DNA from: a bacterium
GTDB taxonomy: Bacteria; Patescibacteriota; Microgenomatia; JAADGY01
Assembly (NCBI GenBank): GCA_013152165.1
Contig: JAADGY010000071.1
Coordinates: 1 to 11,673 of the forward strand
Direction of reading: 5' to 3'
DNA: 11,673 nucleotides
Position 1 is the stretch's first letter; the number at the start of each line of letters is the position of its first letter. The position numbers and the translations under genes are program-made. The notes beneath the pieces are model-generated. The model saw only the letters and a program-made list of their open reading frames with translations, ran no database searches and was not told the DNA's origin. Shown piece by piece: positions 5,304-11,673 of this stretch.

Positions 5304-5309
5304 ATTGTC

Positions 5310-5615
5310 ATGATAAAAATCGATGATAATCTGCTTAATTATCTGTTTAATTTAGCCAGGATTCCGGCATCGCGTTTATCTTTGGTCCAAAAGCAAAAGC
5401 TTAAAAAAGACCTTAACACAATTCTAGGCTACATAAACAAGCTAAATAAGTTGGATACCAGTTCGGTCAAGCCTTTCCATAGGCCTTATCCGCTTGAAGA
5501 CATCGGGCATGACGATCAACCCGATCCAAGCAGTCAAACACCGATAAAATTTGCCAATCAAAAAGATGGTTATTTAATCGTTAATCGGATAATCGATAAA
5601 GACAATGAAGATTAA
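5310..5615 (+). CDS. gatC: Asp/Glu-tRNA amidotransferase subunit C
   Basis: A 101-residue GatC, the small subunit that wraps around GatA and GatB and stabilises the amidotransferase. It shows the family pattern: an N-terminal helical pair (residues 7-47: LNYLFNLARIPAS, then LKKDLNTILGYINKLNKLDT), the conserved DTSSVKPF segment (49-56), an extended middle with PLEDIGHDD (61-69), and a C-terminal DGYLIVNRII. Length is normal for the family (about 95-105). The ATG at 5310 has no Shine-Dalgarno sequence and lies directly behind an extended -10 box. It overlaps gatA by 11 bases, which points to translational coupling in the order gatC-gatA-gatB. It is not catalytic itself. Confidence 0.93.
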   Translation: MIKIDDNLLNYLFNLARIPASRLSLVQKQKLKKDLNTILGYINKLNKLDTSSVKPFHRPYPLEDIGHDDQPDPSSQTPIKFANQKDGYLIVNRIIDKDNED

Positions 5616-7023
5616 AGACATTCGACACTTAACCCAATCCTTTGCCAACTGGCAAAAGGCCGTTAAATCAAACCAGTTTGACCTGTCCGAGTTCAGCCGC
5701 AGTTTGGTTGACTATATGCATCAAGCCCAAACCAAAACCCAAAGCTACATAACCATTTTGCCCCCGGCCGAAATAAACAAAAAACTCCAAGCTGCTGTCA
5801 AATCCAACAAGCCGCTTTTAGGCTGGCCTTTTTCCATGAAAGATATCTTTATCACCAAGGGCATCAAAACCACCGCCTCGTCAAAAATCCTCCAAGATTT
5901 TGTTCCTAACTATGACAGCACAATCCATCAGCGGTTAAGCCGCTTAGGCGGCACCCTAACCGCTAAAACCAACTCTGATGCTTGGGGGTTTGGCGCCTCT
6001 ACTGAAAATTCTGATTTTTACTCCAGCAAAAATCCATACGACACTAATAAGGTCCCCGGCGGCTCATCCGGCGGCTCGGCCGCTTCCGTGGCTATGGGCT
6101 TGTCAGCTTTTGACATTGCCGAAGACACCGGCGGCTCGATCCGACAGCCAGCCGCTTTTTGCGGCCTTATCGGCTTTAAACCCACCTACGGCTCGATTTC
6201 TCGCTATGGGGCTATTGCTTTTTCTTCGTCCTTAGACACCGTCGGCCTAATAGGCCGAGACATAAAAGACATTGTTTGGCTGTTTAACCAAGTCAAAGGC
6301 CCCGATCAAAAAGACGCCACCGTTTATCCAGATCAAAAACCAACCAAAATATACCCGGCCAGCCGCCTTAAAGCCAAAAAAATCGGCTATATCCCCGGCT
6401 TCCTGGATGAAAATGTTCAACCCGACATCATAAGCCATTTTCACAAGGTCAAGGATTTTTACACCAATAATTTCAACATCGAGTTTGTTGAAATTAACAT
6501 GCCTCATTTTGATTACGGTTTAGCTGTTTATTACATCCTAGCCCCGGCTGAGGCCAGTTCAAACTTAGCCCGCTACGACGGCCTGCGCTACGGCCGATCC
6601 AGAGATCAGTTCGGCCACGAAGCTATAAGGCGTATTTTATTGGGCAACTTTGCCCTAGCTTCCGGCTACTATGACGCCTACTATTTAAAGGCCTTGAAAG
6701 TTAGGCGCTTGATTTACCAAGATTTTATCCAGGCTTTTAAAAAAGTCGACGCCCTCTTGCTGCCGGCCACCCCCACTACCGCCTTTGACCTGGGCGAAAA
6801 AAGCCAAGACCCGCTTCAAATGTATTTAAACGACATCTTTACCATCCCCCCCAGCCTGGCCGGCGTCCCCGGCATTAGTTTTCCGACCGGTTTTGACTCC
6901 CAAGGCCTTCCTGTCAGCCTCCAGTTAGTCGGCCCCCATTTCAGCGAGGGCTTGCTTGCCGGTTTAATCCTAGCCTGGCAACAAAGCATAAAACCTTATC
7001 TTAATTATCCCAACCTGCCATGA
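5605..7023 (+). CDS. gatA: Asp/Glu-tRNA amidotransferase subunit A (amidase)
   Basis: A 472-residue amidase-signature enzyme that hydrolyses glutamine and passes ammonia to GatB for conversion of Glu-tRNA(Gln) and/or Asp-tRNA(Asn). The Ser-cis-Ser-Lys triad is complete and falls at the same residue numbers as in Staphylococcus aureus GatA: K79 in WPFSMKDIF, S154 in VPGGSSGGSAA, S178 in DTGGSIRQPA. The signature region continues with FCGLIGFKPTYGSISRYG and SLDTVG. Length is typical (about 470-490). The ATG at 5605 overlaps the end of gatC, and the TGA stop (7021-7023) overlaps the gatB ATG as ATGA. This TGA is the only stop before a further 11 codons, consistent with the standard code. No Shine-Dalgarno sequence is seen at the start, so translation probably depends on coupling to gatC. 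Very sure. Confidence 0.97.
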   Translation: MKIKDIRHLTQSFANWQKAVKSNQFDLSEFSRSLVDYMHQAQTKTQSYITILPPAEINKKLQAAVKSNKPLLGWPFSMKDIFITKGIKTTASSKILQDFVPNYDSTIHQRLSRLGGTLTAKTNSDAWGFGASTENSDFYSSKNPYDTNKVPGGSSGGSAASVAMGLSAFDIAEDTGGSIRQPAAFCGLIGFKPTYGSISRYGAIAFSSSLDTVGLIGRDIKDIVWLFNQVKGPDQKDATVYPDQKPTKIYPASRLKAKKIGYIPGFLDENVQPDIISHFHKVKDFYTNNFNIEFVEINMPHFDYGLAVYYILAPAEASSNLARYDGLRYGRSRDQFGHEAIRRILLGNFALASGYYDAYYLKALKVRRLIYQDFIQAFKKVDALLLPATPTTAFDLGEKSQDPLQMYLNDIFTIPPSLAGVPGISFPTGFDSQGLPVSLQLVGPHFSEGLLAGLILAWQQSIKPYLNYPNLP

Positions 7024-8360
7024 CCAAAATTAAATATCAACCAGTTATCGGCTTAGAGATCCATGTTGAGCTAAACACCAAGGCTAAAATGTTCTGCCAC
7101 TGTTTAGCTAGCCATTTTCAAGCTAAGCCAAACCAAAACGTCTGCCCGGTTTGTTTGGGCCTGCCCGGCGCCATGCCTTATCCTAATAAGCTGGCTCTTT
7201 ATAAAACCCTGGTTATTGCCAGATTGCTAAATTGTCAAATTAACCCGGCCTCATCATTTGAAAGAAAGCATTATTTTTACCCCGATTTGCCCAAAGGCTA
7301 TCAACTGACCCAATACATAAAACCCTTAGGTTACAACGGTTATTTGCAGATTGAAGACATCAAATATCCGATCCGCCGGGTCCACCAAGAAGAAGACACC
7401 GCCAAGCTAAAACACCAAATAGTAAACGGCCAAAAATTATCCCTGGTTGATTTTAACCGATCTGGTGTGCCCTTGGTCGAGATCGTTACCGAACCGGCCT
7501 TTTCATCTGCCCGCCAAGCCGTCGTTTTCTTAAAAACCCTTCAAAAGCTGCTTCGTTTCCATCAGGTTTCTGACTGCGACATGGAAAAAGGCTCAATGCG
7601 CCTGGAAGCCAACGTCTCGGTCAAAAAGGCTTCAGACGCTAAACTGCCTGATTATAAAGTCGAGTTAAAAAACATAAACTCCTTTAAATTCACCGCCGAA
7701 GCTATAGATTATGAAATCAAAAGGCAAATAAAACTTTTAGAAAAATCCAAAGCCATACCCCAGCAAACCCGAGGTTATGACCCCAAGCTGAAAAGAACCT
7801 TTCCCCAAAGGCAAAAAGAAGAAGCCCACGATTATAAATACTTATTGGAGCCGGACATCCCCCCGATACATTTGCCTAAAAGTTGGCTGGAAGAAACCAA
7901 AAACCTAACTCCGGCTAACCAGCTGCTTCAAGAATGGATAAACAAAGGCTGGCCGGAATCAGTCGTCAAGATTCTTTTCACTCATTTTGACCACCTGTCC
8001 TGGTGGCGCAAGCTGGAAGAGCAGATTATCAAAAAGCAAATCGACAGAAAGAAGCTGGGCCATTTTTTACTAAAAAACAAAAGCCGCTATTACCTAAAGC
8101 CTGCCAGCCAGCTGGTCCAAGATTTTTTGGCCGGCCAACACGTCGTTGATGACAGCAAGCTTTTGACCCAAACGATTGACCAGATTATCAAAGACAACCC
8201 CCAAGCAGTGGAGGATTTCTTAGCCGGCAAACAGCAGGCCCTTTATTTTCTTTTAGGCCGCCTGCGCTATAAAATCGGCAACGTTGACGCCCCTAAAGTC
8301 ATCAAAATGATAAAAGACAGATTAACAAAACTAAAAACATCTTCAAACTCATTAACCTAA
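7020..8360 (+). CDS. gatB: Asp/Glu-tRNA amidotransferase subunit B
   Basis: A 446-residue subunit that binds the misacylated tRNA, activates the acyl side chain with ATP, and transfers ammonia from GatA. The N-terminal catalytic domain (about 1-290) has GLEIHVELNT (11-20), whose Glu13 and His15 match the conserved metal-binding pair. It has a four-Cys zinc site (C26, C28, C42, C45) that is lost in some homologues such as S. aureus, and the motifs FERKHYFYPDLPKGYQ, HQEEDTAKLKH, NRSGVPLVEIV and LKNINSF. A helical domain and a GatB/YqeY-type tail follow (from about 370), ending with VEDFLAGKQQALYFLLGRL. The usual DAGK of the kinase-like domain reads DTAK here. It is slightly shorter than the usual 470-480 residues but intact at both ends. 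It overlaps gatA by four bases. Its TAA (8358-8360) is directly followed by an ATG opening a 41-codon frame that is probably not a gene. Confidence 0.97.
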   Translation: MTKIKYQPVIGLEIHVELNTKAKMFCHCLASHFQAKPNQNVCPVCLGLPGAMPYPNKLALYKTLVIARLLNCQINPASSFERKHYFYPDLPKGYQLTQYIKPLGYNGYLQIEDIKYPIRRVHQEEDTAKLKHQIVNGQKLSLVDFNRSGVPLVEIVTEPAFSSARQAVVFLKTLQKLLRFHQVSDCDMEKGSMRLEANVSVKKASDAKLPDYKVELKNINSFKFTAEAIDYEIKRQIKLLEKSKAIPQQTRGYDPKLKRTFPQRQKEEAHDYKYLLEPDIPPIHLPKSWLEETKNLTPANQLLQEWINKGWPESVVKILFTHFDHLSWWRKLEEQIIKKQIDRKKLGHFLLKNKSRYYLKPASQLVQDFLAGQHVVDDSKLLTQTIDQIIKDNPQAVEDFLAGKQQALYFLLGRLRYKIGNVDAPKVIKMIKDRLTKLKTSSNSLT

Positions 8361-8392
8361 ATGGCCAAAACCATTCTCAATCCCAACCTGTC

Positions 8393-8419
8393 TTGGCAAA
8401 AAAGAACTGTTGATATAAT
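8393..8419 (+). promoter_or_regulatory. Upstream promoter of dnaE
   Basis: TTGGCA (8393-8398), 15-base spacer, perfect TATAAT (8414-8419) preceded by TG and one base (8411-8413), an extended -10. The spacer is shorter than ideal, which the TG extension may offset. It would give dnaE a leader of roughly 70 bases containing a 10-base palindrome (8434-8443) and the second -10 box. Confidence 0.5.
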
Positions 8420-8467
8420 AAAACTAACCTGGCCAAAGCTTTGCTTATCAGCCCCCTGGCTTTTGTT

Positions 8468-8481
8468 TGATTATATAATCA
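8468..8481 (+). promoter_or_regulatory. Second -10 box of dnaE inside a 14-base palindrome
   Basis: TGATTATATAATCA (8468-8481) is a perfect palindrome that contains TATAAT at 8474-8479, ending 20 bases before the dnaE ATG. It closely resembles the box before the LysM gene; both share TTATATAATCA. No good -35 is found. The symmetry means it could also direct transcription on the minus strand or bind a dimer. Confidence 0.45.
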
Positions 8482-8499
8482 TTTAAATTGACAACATCT

Positions 8500-11400
8500 A
8501 TGTCTTTTATCCATCTACATGTTCACAGTGAGTACTCATTGCTGGATGGACTGCCCAGGATTTCAGAAATAATTCAACAGGCTAAAAAGTTGGGTATGCC
8601 GGCGGTCGCCTTGACCGACCACGGCAATATGTACGGCGCCATCGAACTTTATCAGCAGGCCAAAAATGAAGGCATTAAGCCCATCATCGGCTCCGAAATT
8701 TACATGACCGCCACTTCGCGCGATGATAAGGCTCAGAAAAAAAGCTTCCACCTTACCTTGTTGGCCAAAAACTACCAAGGCTACAAAAACCTAATGAAGC
8801 TTGTCAGCCTTGGCTACCTGGAGGGATTTTACTACAAACCCCGCCTGGATTTTGAGGTTTTGGCTAAATACAGCCAGGGCATCATCGCCTTATCAGGCTG
8901 TGGATCCAGCCTTTTAAGCAATCTGCTGGCTAAGCAGGATTTTCAACAAAGCCAAAAAGTCCTGGAGCGTTTTTTGGATATATTTAAAGACGATTTTTAC
9001 ATAGAGCTCCAGCGCCATCACAATGATAAAGCCGCCGCCGGCTTTCCAGCCAACAGCCTTATCCACCAGCGTTTAATCGAATCCCACAAAAGGGAGCAGG
9101 TGGTTGAGGCCGGCTTGCTTGACCTGGCCAAACAGTACGGCGTCCCGCTAGTCGCCACCAACGATGTTCATTATTTACAAAAAGATCAAGCCAGGGTTCA
9201 AGACGCCCTAATTTGCATCCAAACCGGCCGCAAAATCGACGAAGTTAACCGCCTGCGCATGGTTGACAACCCTGATTATTACTTCAAAACCGAAGAAGAG
9301 ATGCTCAATGACTTTCCTGATCTGCCCGAGGCCGTCCATAACACCGCCAAAATCGCTGACCAGGTTGATATTGAAATTACCCTAGGCAAGTGGTTTTTCC
9401 CCAAGTTCGAACTGCCCGCCGGCAAGACCGCCGGCCAAGTCCTAAAAGAAAAAGTCTTTCAAACCGCTGAAAAACTTTACGGCCAGCCGGTTCCCAAAAA
9501 GGTAGTTGACCGATTAAATTATGAGCTGGACATCATCGATACCAAAGGCTATTCTGCCTATTTTCTTATCGTCCAAGACATGGTTTTGTTTGCTAAAAGA
9601 AACAACATCGTCACCAACACCAGAGGTTCCGCCGCCGGCTCGTTGGTCAGCTACTGCCTTGGCATCTCCTCTATCGACCCTTTGGAGTTTCAACTGCCTT
9701 TCGAGCGTTTTTTGAACCCGTACCGGCCGCTGCCGCCGGATATCGACCTGGATGTAGCCGATGTTGAAAGGGATAAGATTATTAACTACTTAATCAAAAA
9801 ATACGGCAAGGATAAGGAAGCCCAAATCTGTACCTTTGGCCGCATGTTGGCCCGAGCCGCTATTCGCGACATCGGCCGGGTTTTGGGCTATCCCTATGCC
9901 GTCCCTGACAAAATAGCTAAGATGGTTCCTTTCGGTTCCCAAGGTTTTCAGATCACCATCAAACAAGCTTTGGAAATCTCTTCAGCCTTAAAAAATGAGT
10001 ATGAAACCAACCCCGACGCCAAAGAAATCCTAGATCTGGCCCAGCAAATCGAAGGCCATGTCAGGCACATTTCGGTTCACGCCGCCGCTGTTGTTGTTGC
10101 CCCCAGCGAAATAACCGATTTTACCCCGATCCAATATGACCCGGCCGGCCAGAGCATCATTACTCAATATGAAATGCACGCCGCCGAAGCGGTTGGCTTG
10201 ATCAAGTTTGATTTATTGGGCGTCACCAACCTGTCAATTCTAGGAGAGGCTATCAAGCTGGTCAGAAAAAGGCGCGACCCGAATTTTGATATAAACACAA
10301 TTTCCCTAAAAGACAAACACACCCTTGAGCTTTTGACCCAAGGTAAAACTATGGGGGTTTTTCAACTTTCAAGTCCGGGCATGACTCATTATTTAAAACA
10401 GCTTCAGCCCCAATCAATCTTTGACATCATGGCCATGGTTGCTTTATATCGTCCTGGCCCGATGAACTCGATTCCGGAGTTTATCAGAAGGCGGCACCAG
10501 CCTGATTTAGTCAAGTATTTTGATCCCCGCCTAAAAGACATTCTTAAAAATTCATACGGAATTATTACCTATCAAGACGATGTTCTTTTAACCGCCATCG
10601 TTTTGGCCGGCTACAACTGGCTGGACGCCGATAAATTCCGAAAAGCCATCGGTAAAAAAATTCCGGCCGAGATGAAAAAGCAAAAAGAAAAATTCATCAA
10701 CGGCTGTATCAAAAAAGGCATGACCCGCAAAAAAGCCCAAGAGCTTTTTAAAATCATCGAACCCTTTACCGGTTATGGCTTCAACAAAGCCCACGCCGCC
10801 TCTTACGCCCTTATCGCCTATCAAATCGCTTACATGAAAGCCCATTACCCGGTTGAGTTCATGGCCCCTTTATTAACCGCCTTTTCCGATAATGACGAAA
10901 AGCTGGCCGCCGCCATCAGTGAAGCTAAAAAAATGGACATTCAAATATTGCCGCCGGATATAAACAAATCCTATGCCCATTTTGCTATCGAAGTCGCTCC
11001 TGACGGCAAAGAAGTTATCCGTTTTGGCCTGCAGGCGATTAAAAACGTCGGCCAGGCGGCCATCGATGAAATTATTCAGCAAAGGCATCAAAATGGGCCG
11101 TTTCTAAACATCATCGACTTCATCCGCCGGATTAATTCCAGAGTAGTCAACAAGCGGGTTTTGGAAAGCTTGATCAAAGCCGGCGTTTTTGACACCTTCG
11201 CCAACCGAGCCACCTTGCTGGAAAATTTTGATGAAATCTATAAATTATCATCCAAAAGCCACTCCCAATCGACCACGCAAGTGTCTTTGTTTGGCGATCA
11301 GTTTCAGCAAACCATAAAACTAAACATCAAAGAGTTTCCTGAATACCCCCATCCTAAGATTTTAGAGTTTGAGAAAGATGTTTTTGGCTTTTATTTTTCC

Positions 11401-11673
11401 GGCCATCCCCACTCCAACATCTTGAAAAGAATTCACAAAAAATACTCGACCACCGTTACCGAAATCAAGCAAAAAGTGCAGGAAGCCCGCGATAACTTTA
11501 GAGTTGTCATCGCCGCTGAGGCCGCCAAAATCAAAACCCTAACCACCAAATCCACCCATCAGCAGATGGCCACCATTACATTGGAAGATGACACCGGCAG
11601 TTTAGAGGGAGTTATTTTTCCGGCTGTTTTTGCCAAGTACGCCGGCGTTTTGACAGAACAGGCCGTCTATCTG
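8500..11673 (+). CDS. dnaE: DNA polymerase III alpha subunit (DnaE), 3' end outside window
   Basis: Replicative DNA polymerase catalytic subunit; 1058 codons are present and the frame is still open at the right edge, so roughly the last 100 residues are missing if length is like E. coli DnaE. The N-terminal PHP domain has a full-looking metal set: H7 and H9 (HLHVH), D40-H41 (TDHGN), E66, H84, C134 (SGC), H173/H174, D222 and H224 (TNDVH). E. coli has lost this set. The palm carries the catalytic acids D414 and D416 (PPDIDLD) and D571 (IKFDLLG). YRPGPM (650-655), YQDDVL (691-696) and NKAHAASYALIAYQ follow as usual, then the tandem HhH region, an SLFGDQ stretch like the beta-clamp contact, and the OB fold beginning TITLEDDTGSLEG near the edge. 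ATG 8500 was chosen because PHP motif I follows at once. No intein or split is seen. It lies 139 bases after gatB, with its own promoters. Confidence 0.97.
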   Translation, partial: MSFIHLHVHSEYSLLDGLPRISEIIQQAKKLGMPAVALTDHGNMYGAIELYQQAKNEGIKPIIGSEIYMTATSRDDKAQKKSFHLTLLAKNYQGYKNLMKLVSLGYLEGFYYKPRLDFEVLAKYSQGIIALSGCGSSLLSNLLAKQDFQQSQKVLERFLDIFKDDFYIELQRHHNDKAAAGFPANSLIHQRLIESHKREQVVEAGLLDLAKQYGVPLVATNDVHYLQKDQARVQDALICIQTGRKIDEVNRLRMVDNPDYYFKTEEEMLNDFPDLPEAVHNTAKIADQVDIEITLGKWFFPKFELPAGKTAGQVLKEKVFQTAEKLYGQPVPKKVVDRLNYELDIIDTKGYSAYFLIVQDMVLFAKRNNIVTNTRGSAAGSLVSYCLGISSIDPLEFQLPFERFLNPYRPLPPDIDLDVADVERDKIINYLIKKYGKDKEAQICTFGRMLARAAIRDIGRVLGYPYAVPDKIAKMVPFGSQGFQITIKQALEISSALKNEYETNPDAKEILDLAQQIEGHVRHISVHAAAVVVAPSEITDFTPIQYDPAGQSIITQYEMHAAEAVGLIKFDLLGVTNLSILGEAIKLVRKRRDPNFDINTISLKDKHTLELLTQGKTMGVFQLSSPGMTHYLKQLQPQSIFDIMAMVALYRPGPMNSIPEFIRRRHQPDLVKYFDPRLKDILKNSYGIITYQDDVLLTAIVLAGYNWLDADKFRKAIGKKIPAEMKKQKEKFINGCIKKGMTRKKAQELFKIIEPFTGYGFNKAHAASYALIAYQIAYMKAHYPVEFMAPLLTAFSDNDEKLAAAISEAKKMDIQILPPDINKSYAHFAIEVAPDGKEVIRFGLQAIKNVGQAAIDEIIQQRHQNGPFLNIIDFIRRINSRVVNKRVLESLIKAGVFDTFANRATLLENFDEIYKLSSKSHSQSTTQVSLFGDQFQQTIKLNIKEFPEYPHPKILEFEKDVFGFYFSGHPHSNILKRIHKKYSTTVTEIKQKVQEARDNFRVVIAAEAAKIKTLTTKSTHQQMATITLEDDTGSLEGVIFPAVFAKYAGVLTEQAVYL

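Larger units (their letters stand above)
4493..5309. other. Gene-free region rich in inverted and heptamer repeats
   Basis: 817 bases between the LysM gene and gatC. No frame has protein-like composition; a 108-codon minus-strand frame (4708-5034) runs through the hairpins and the 7-bp array and is judged spurious. In order it contains: a 26-base perfect palindrome; a C-rich, G-poor tract (about 4600-4670) with CCCCACTC at 4630 and 4649; a 12-bp hairpin; an A-rich tract (about 4703-4790); two terminator-like hairpins; two GTTCCSGGAAC palindromes flanking a heptamer array; a hairpin at 5044-5096; GC-rich hairpins between 10-base direct repeats; a second heptamer array; and the gatC promoter. 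I do not recognise RNase P RNA, tmRNA, SRP RNA or a T-box. Confidence 0.7.

Noticed and set aside
4493..5309. RNase P RNA, tmRNA, SRP RNA or T-box leader
   Set aside because: None of the conserved core strings I would expect (such as the RNase P GAGGAAAGTCC core or the T-box GGTGG-ACCGCG) is present on either strand by eye.
8361..8486. Small protein gene of 41 codons after gatB
   Set aside because: It overlaps two promoter boxes, has no ribosome-binding signal and no recognisable motif; kept only as a low-interest observation.

Overview
The window looks like a piece of a small-genome bacterium, most plausibly a Candidate Phyla Radiation (Patescibacteria) lineage. This is inferred from gene style: compact proteins, A/T-rich coding, no clear Shine-Dalgarno sequences, a gatCAB operon, and a PHP-type DNA polymerase X close to dnaE. 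No 16S rRNA or ribosomal gene is present to confirm it. TGA is used as a stop at the end of gatA, which argues against the lineages that read UGA as glycine. There is no integrase, transposase, CRISPR array or toxin-antitoxin pair.

Layout. 2-841 (+): the C-terminal part of a Wzy/WaaL-type O-antigen polymerase or ligase, cut by the left edge. 876-1625 (-): a membrane-anchored protein with two Ig-like domains, convergent with the first gene. 1664-1742 (-): tRNA-Asp(GUC) with encoded CCA and its own promoter. 2010-3794 (+): DNA polymerase X with a C-terminal PHP domain. 3881-4492 (+): a membrane-anchored protein with two LysM domains. 4493-5309: 817 bases with no convincing gene but dense in perfect inverted repeats, two terminator-like hairpins and heptanucleotide arrays. 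5310-8360 (+): gatC-gatA-gatB, tightly overlapping. 8500 to the right edge (+): dnaE, the replicative polymerase alpha subunit, cut after 1058 codons.

Functionally the window joins three themes. Surface: polysaccharide polymerase/ligase, Ig-like protein, LysM protein. Aminoacyl-tRNA supply: GatCAB plus tRNA-Asp; GatCAB makes Gln-tRNA(Gln) and/or Asn-tRNA(Asn) by transamidation. DNA synthesis: PolX for repair and DnaE for replication, both with apparently intact PHP metal sites.

The most notable non-coding signals are: (1) -10 boxes only 6 to 20 bases upstream of the start codons of first genes, with no Shine-Dalgarno sequence, suggesting leaderless or near-leaderless mRNAs; (2) 7-bp tandem arrays of different words in separate intergenic positions; (3) the hairpin island between the LysM gene and gatC, including a foldable block at 4788-4997 that could be an undescribed structured RNA or DNA element. 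No complete new system with recognisable protein components is visible.
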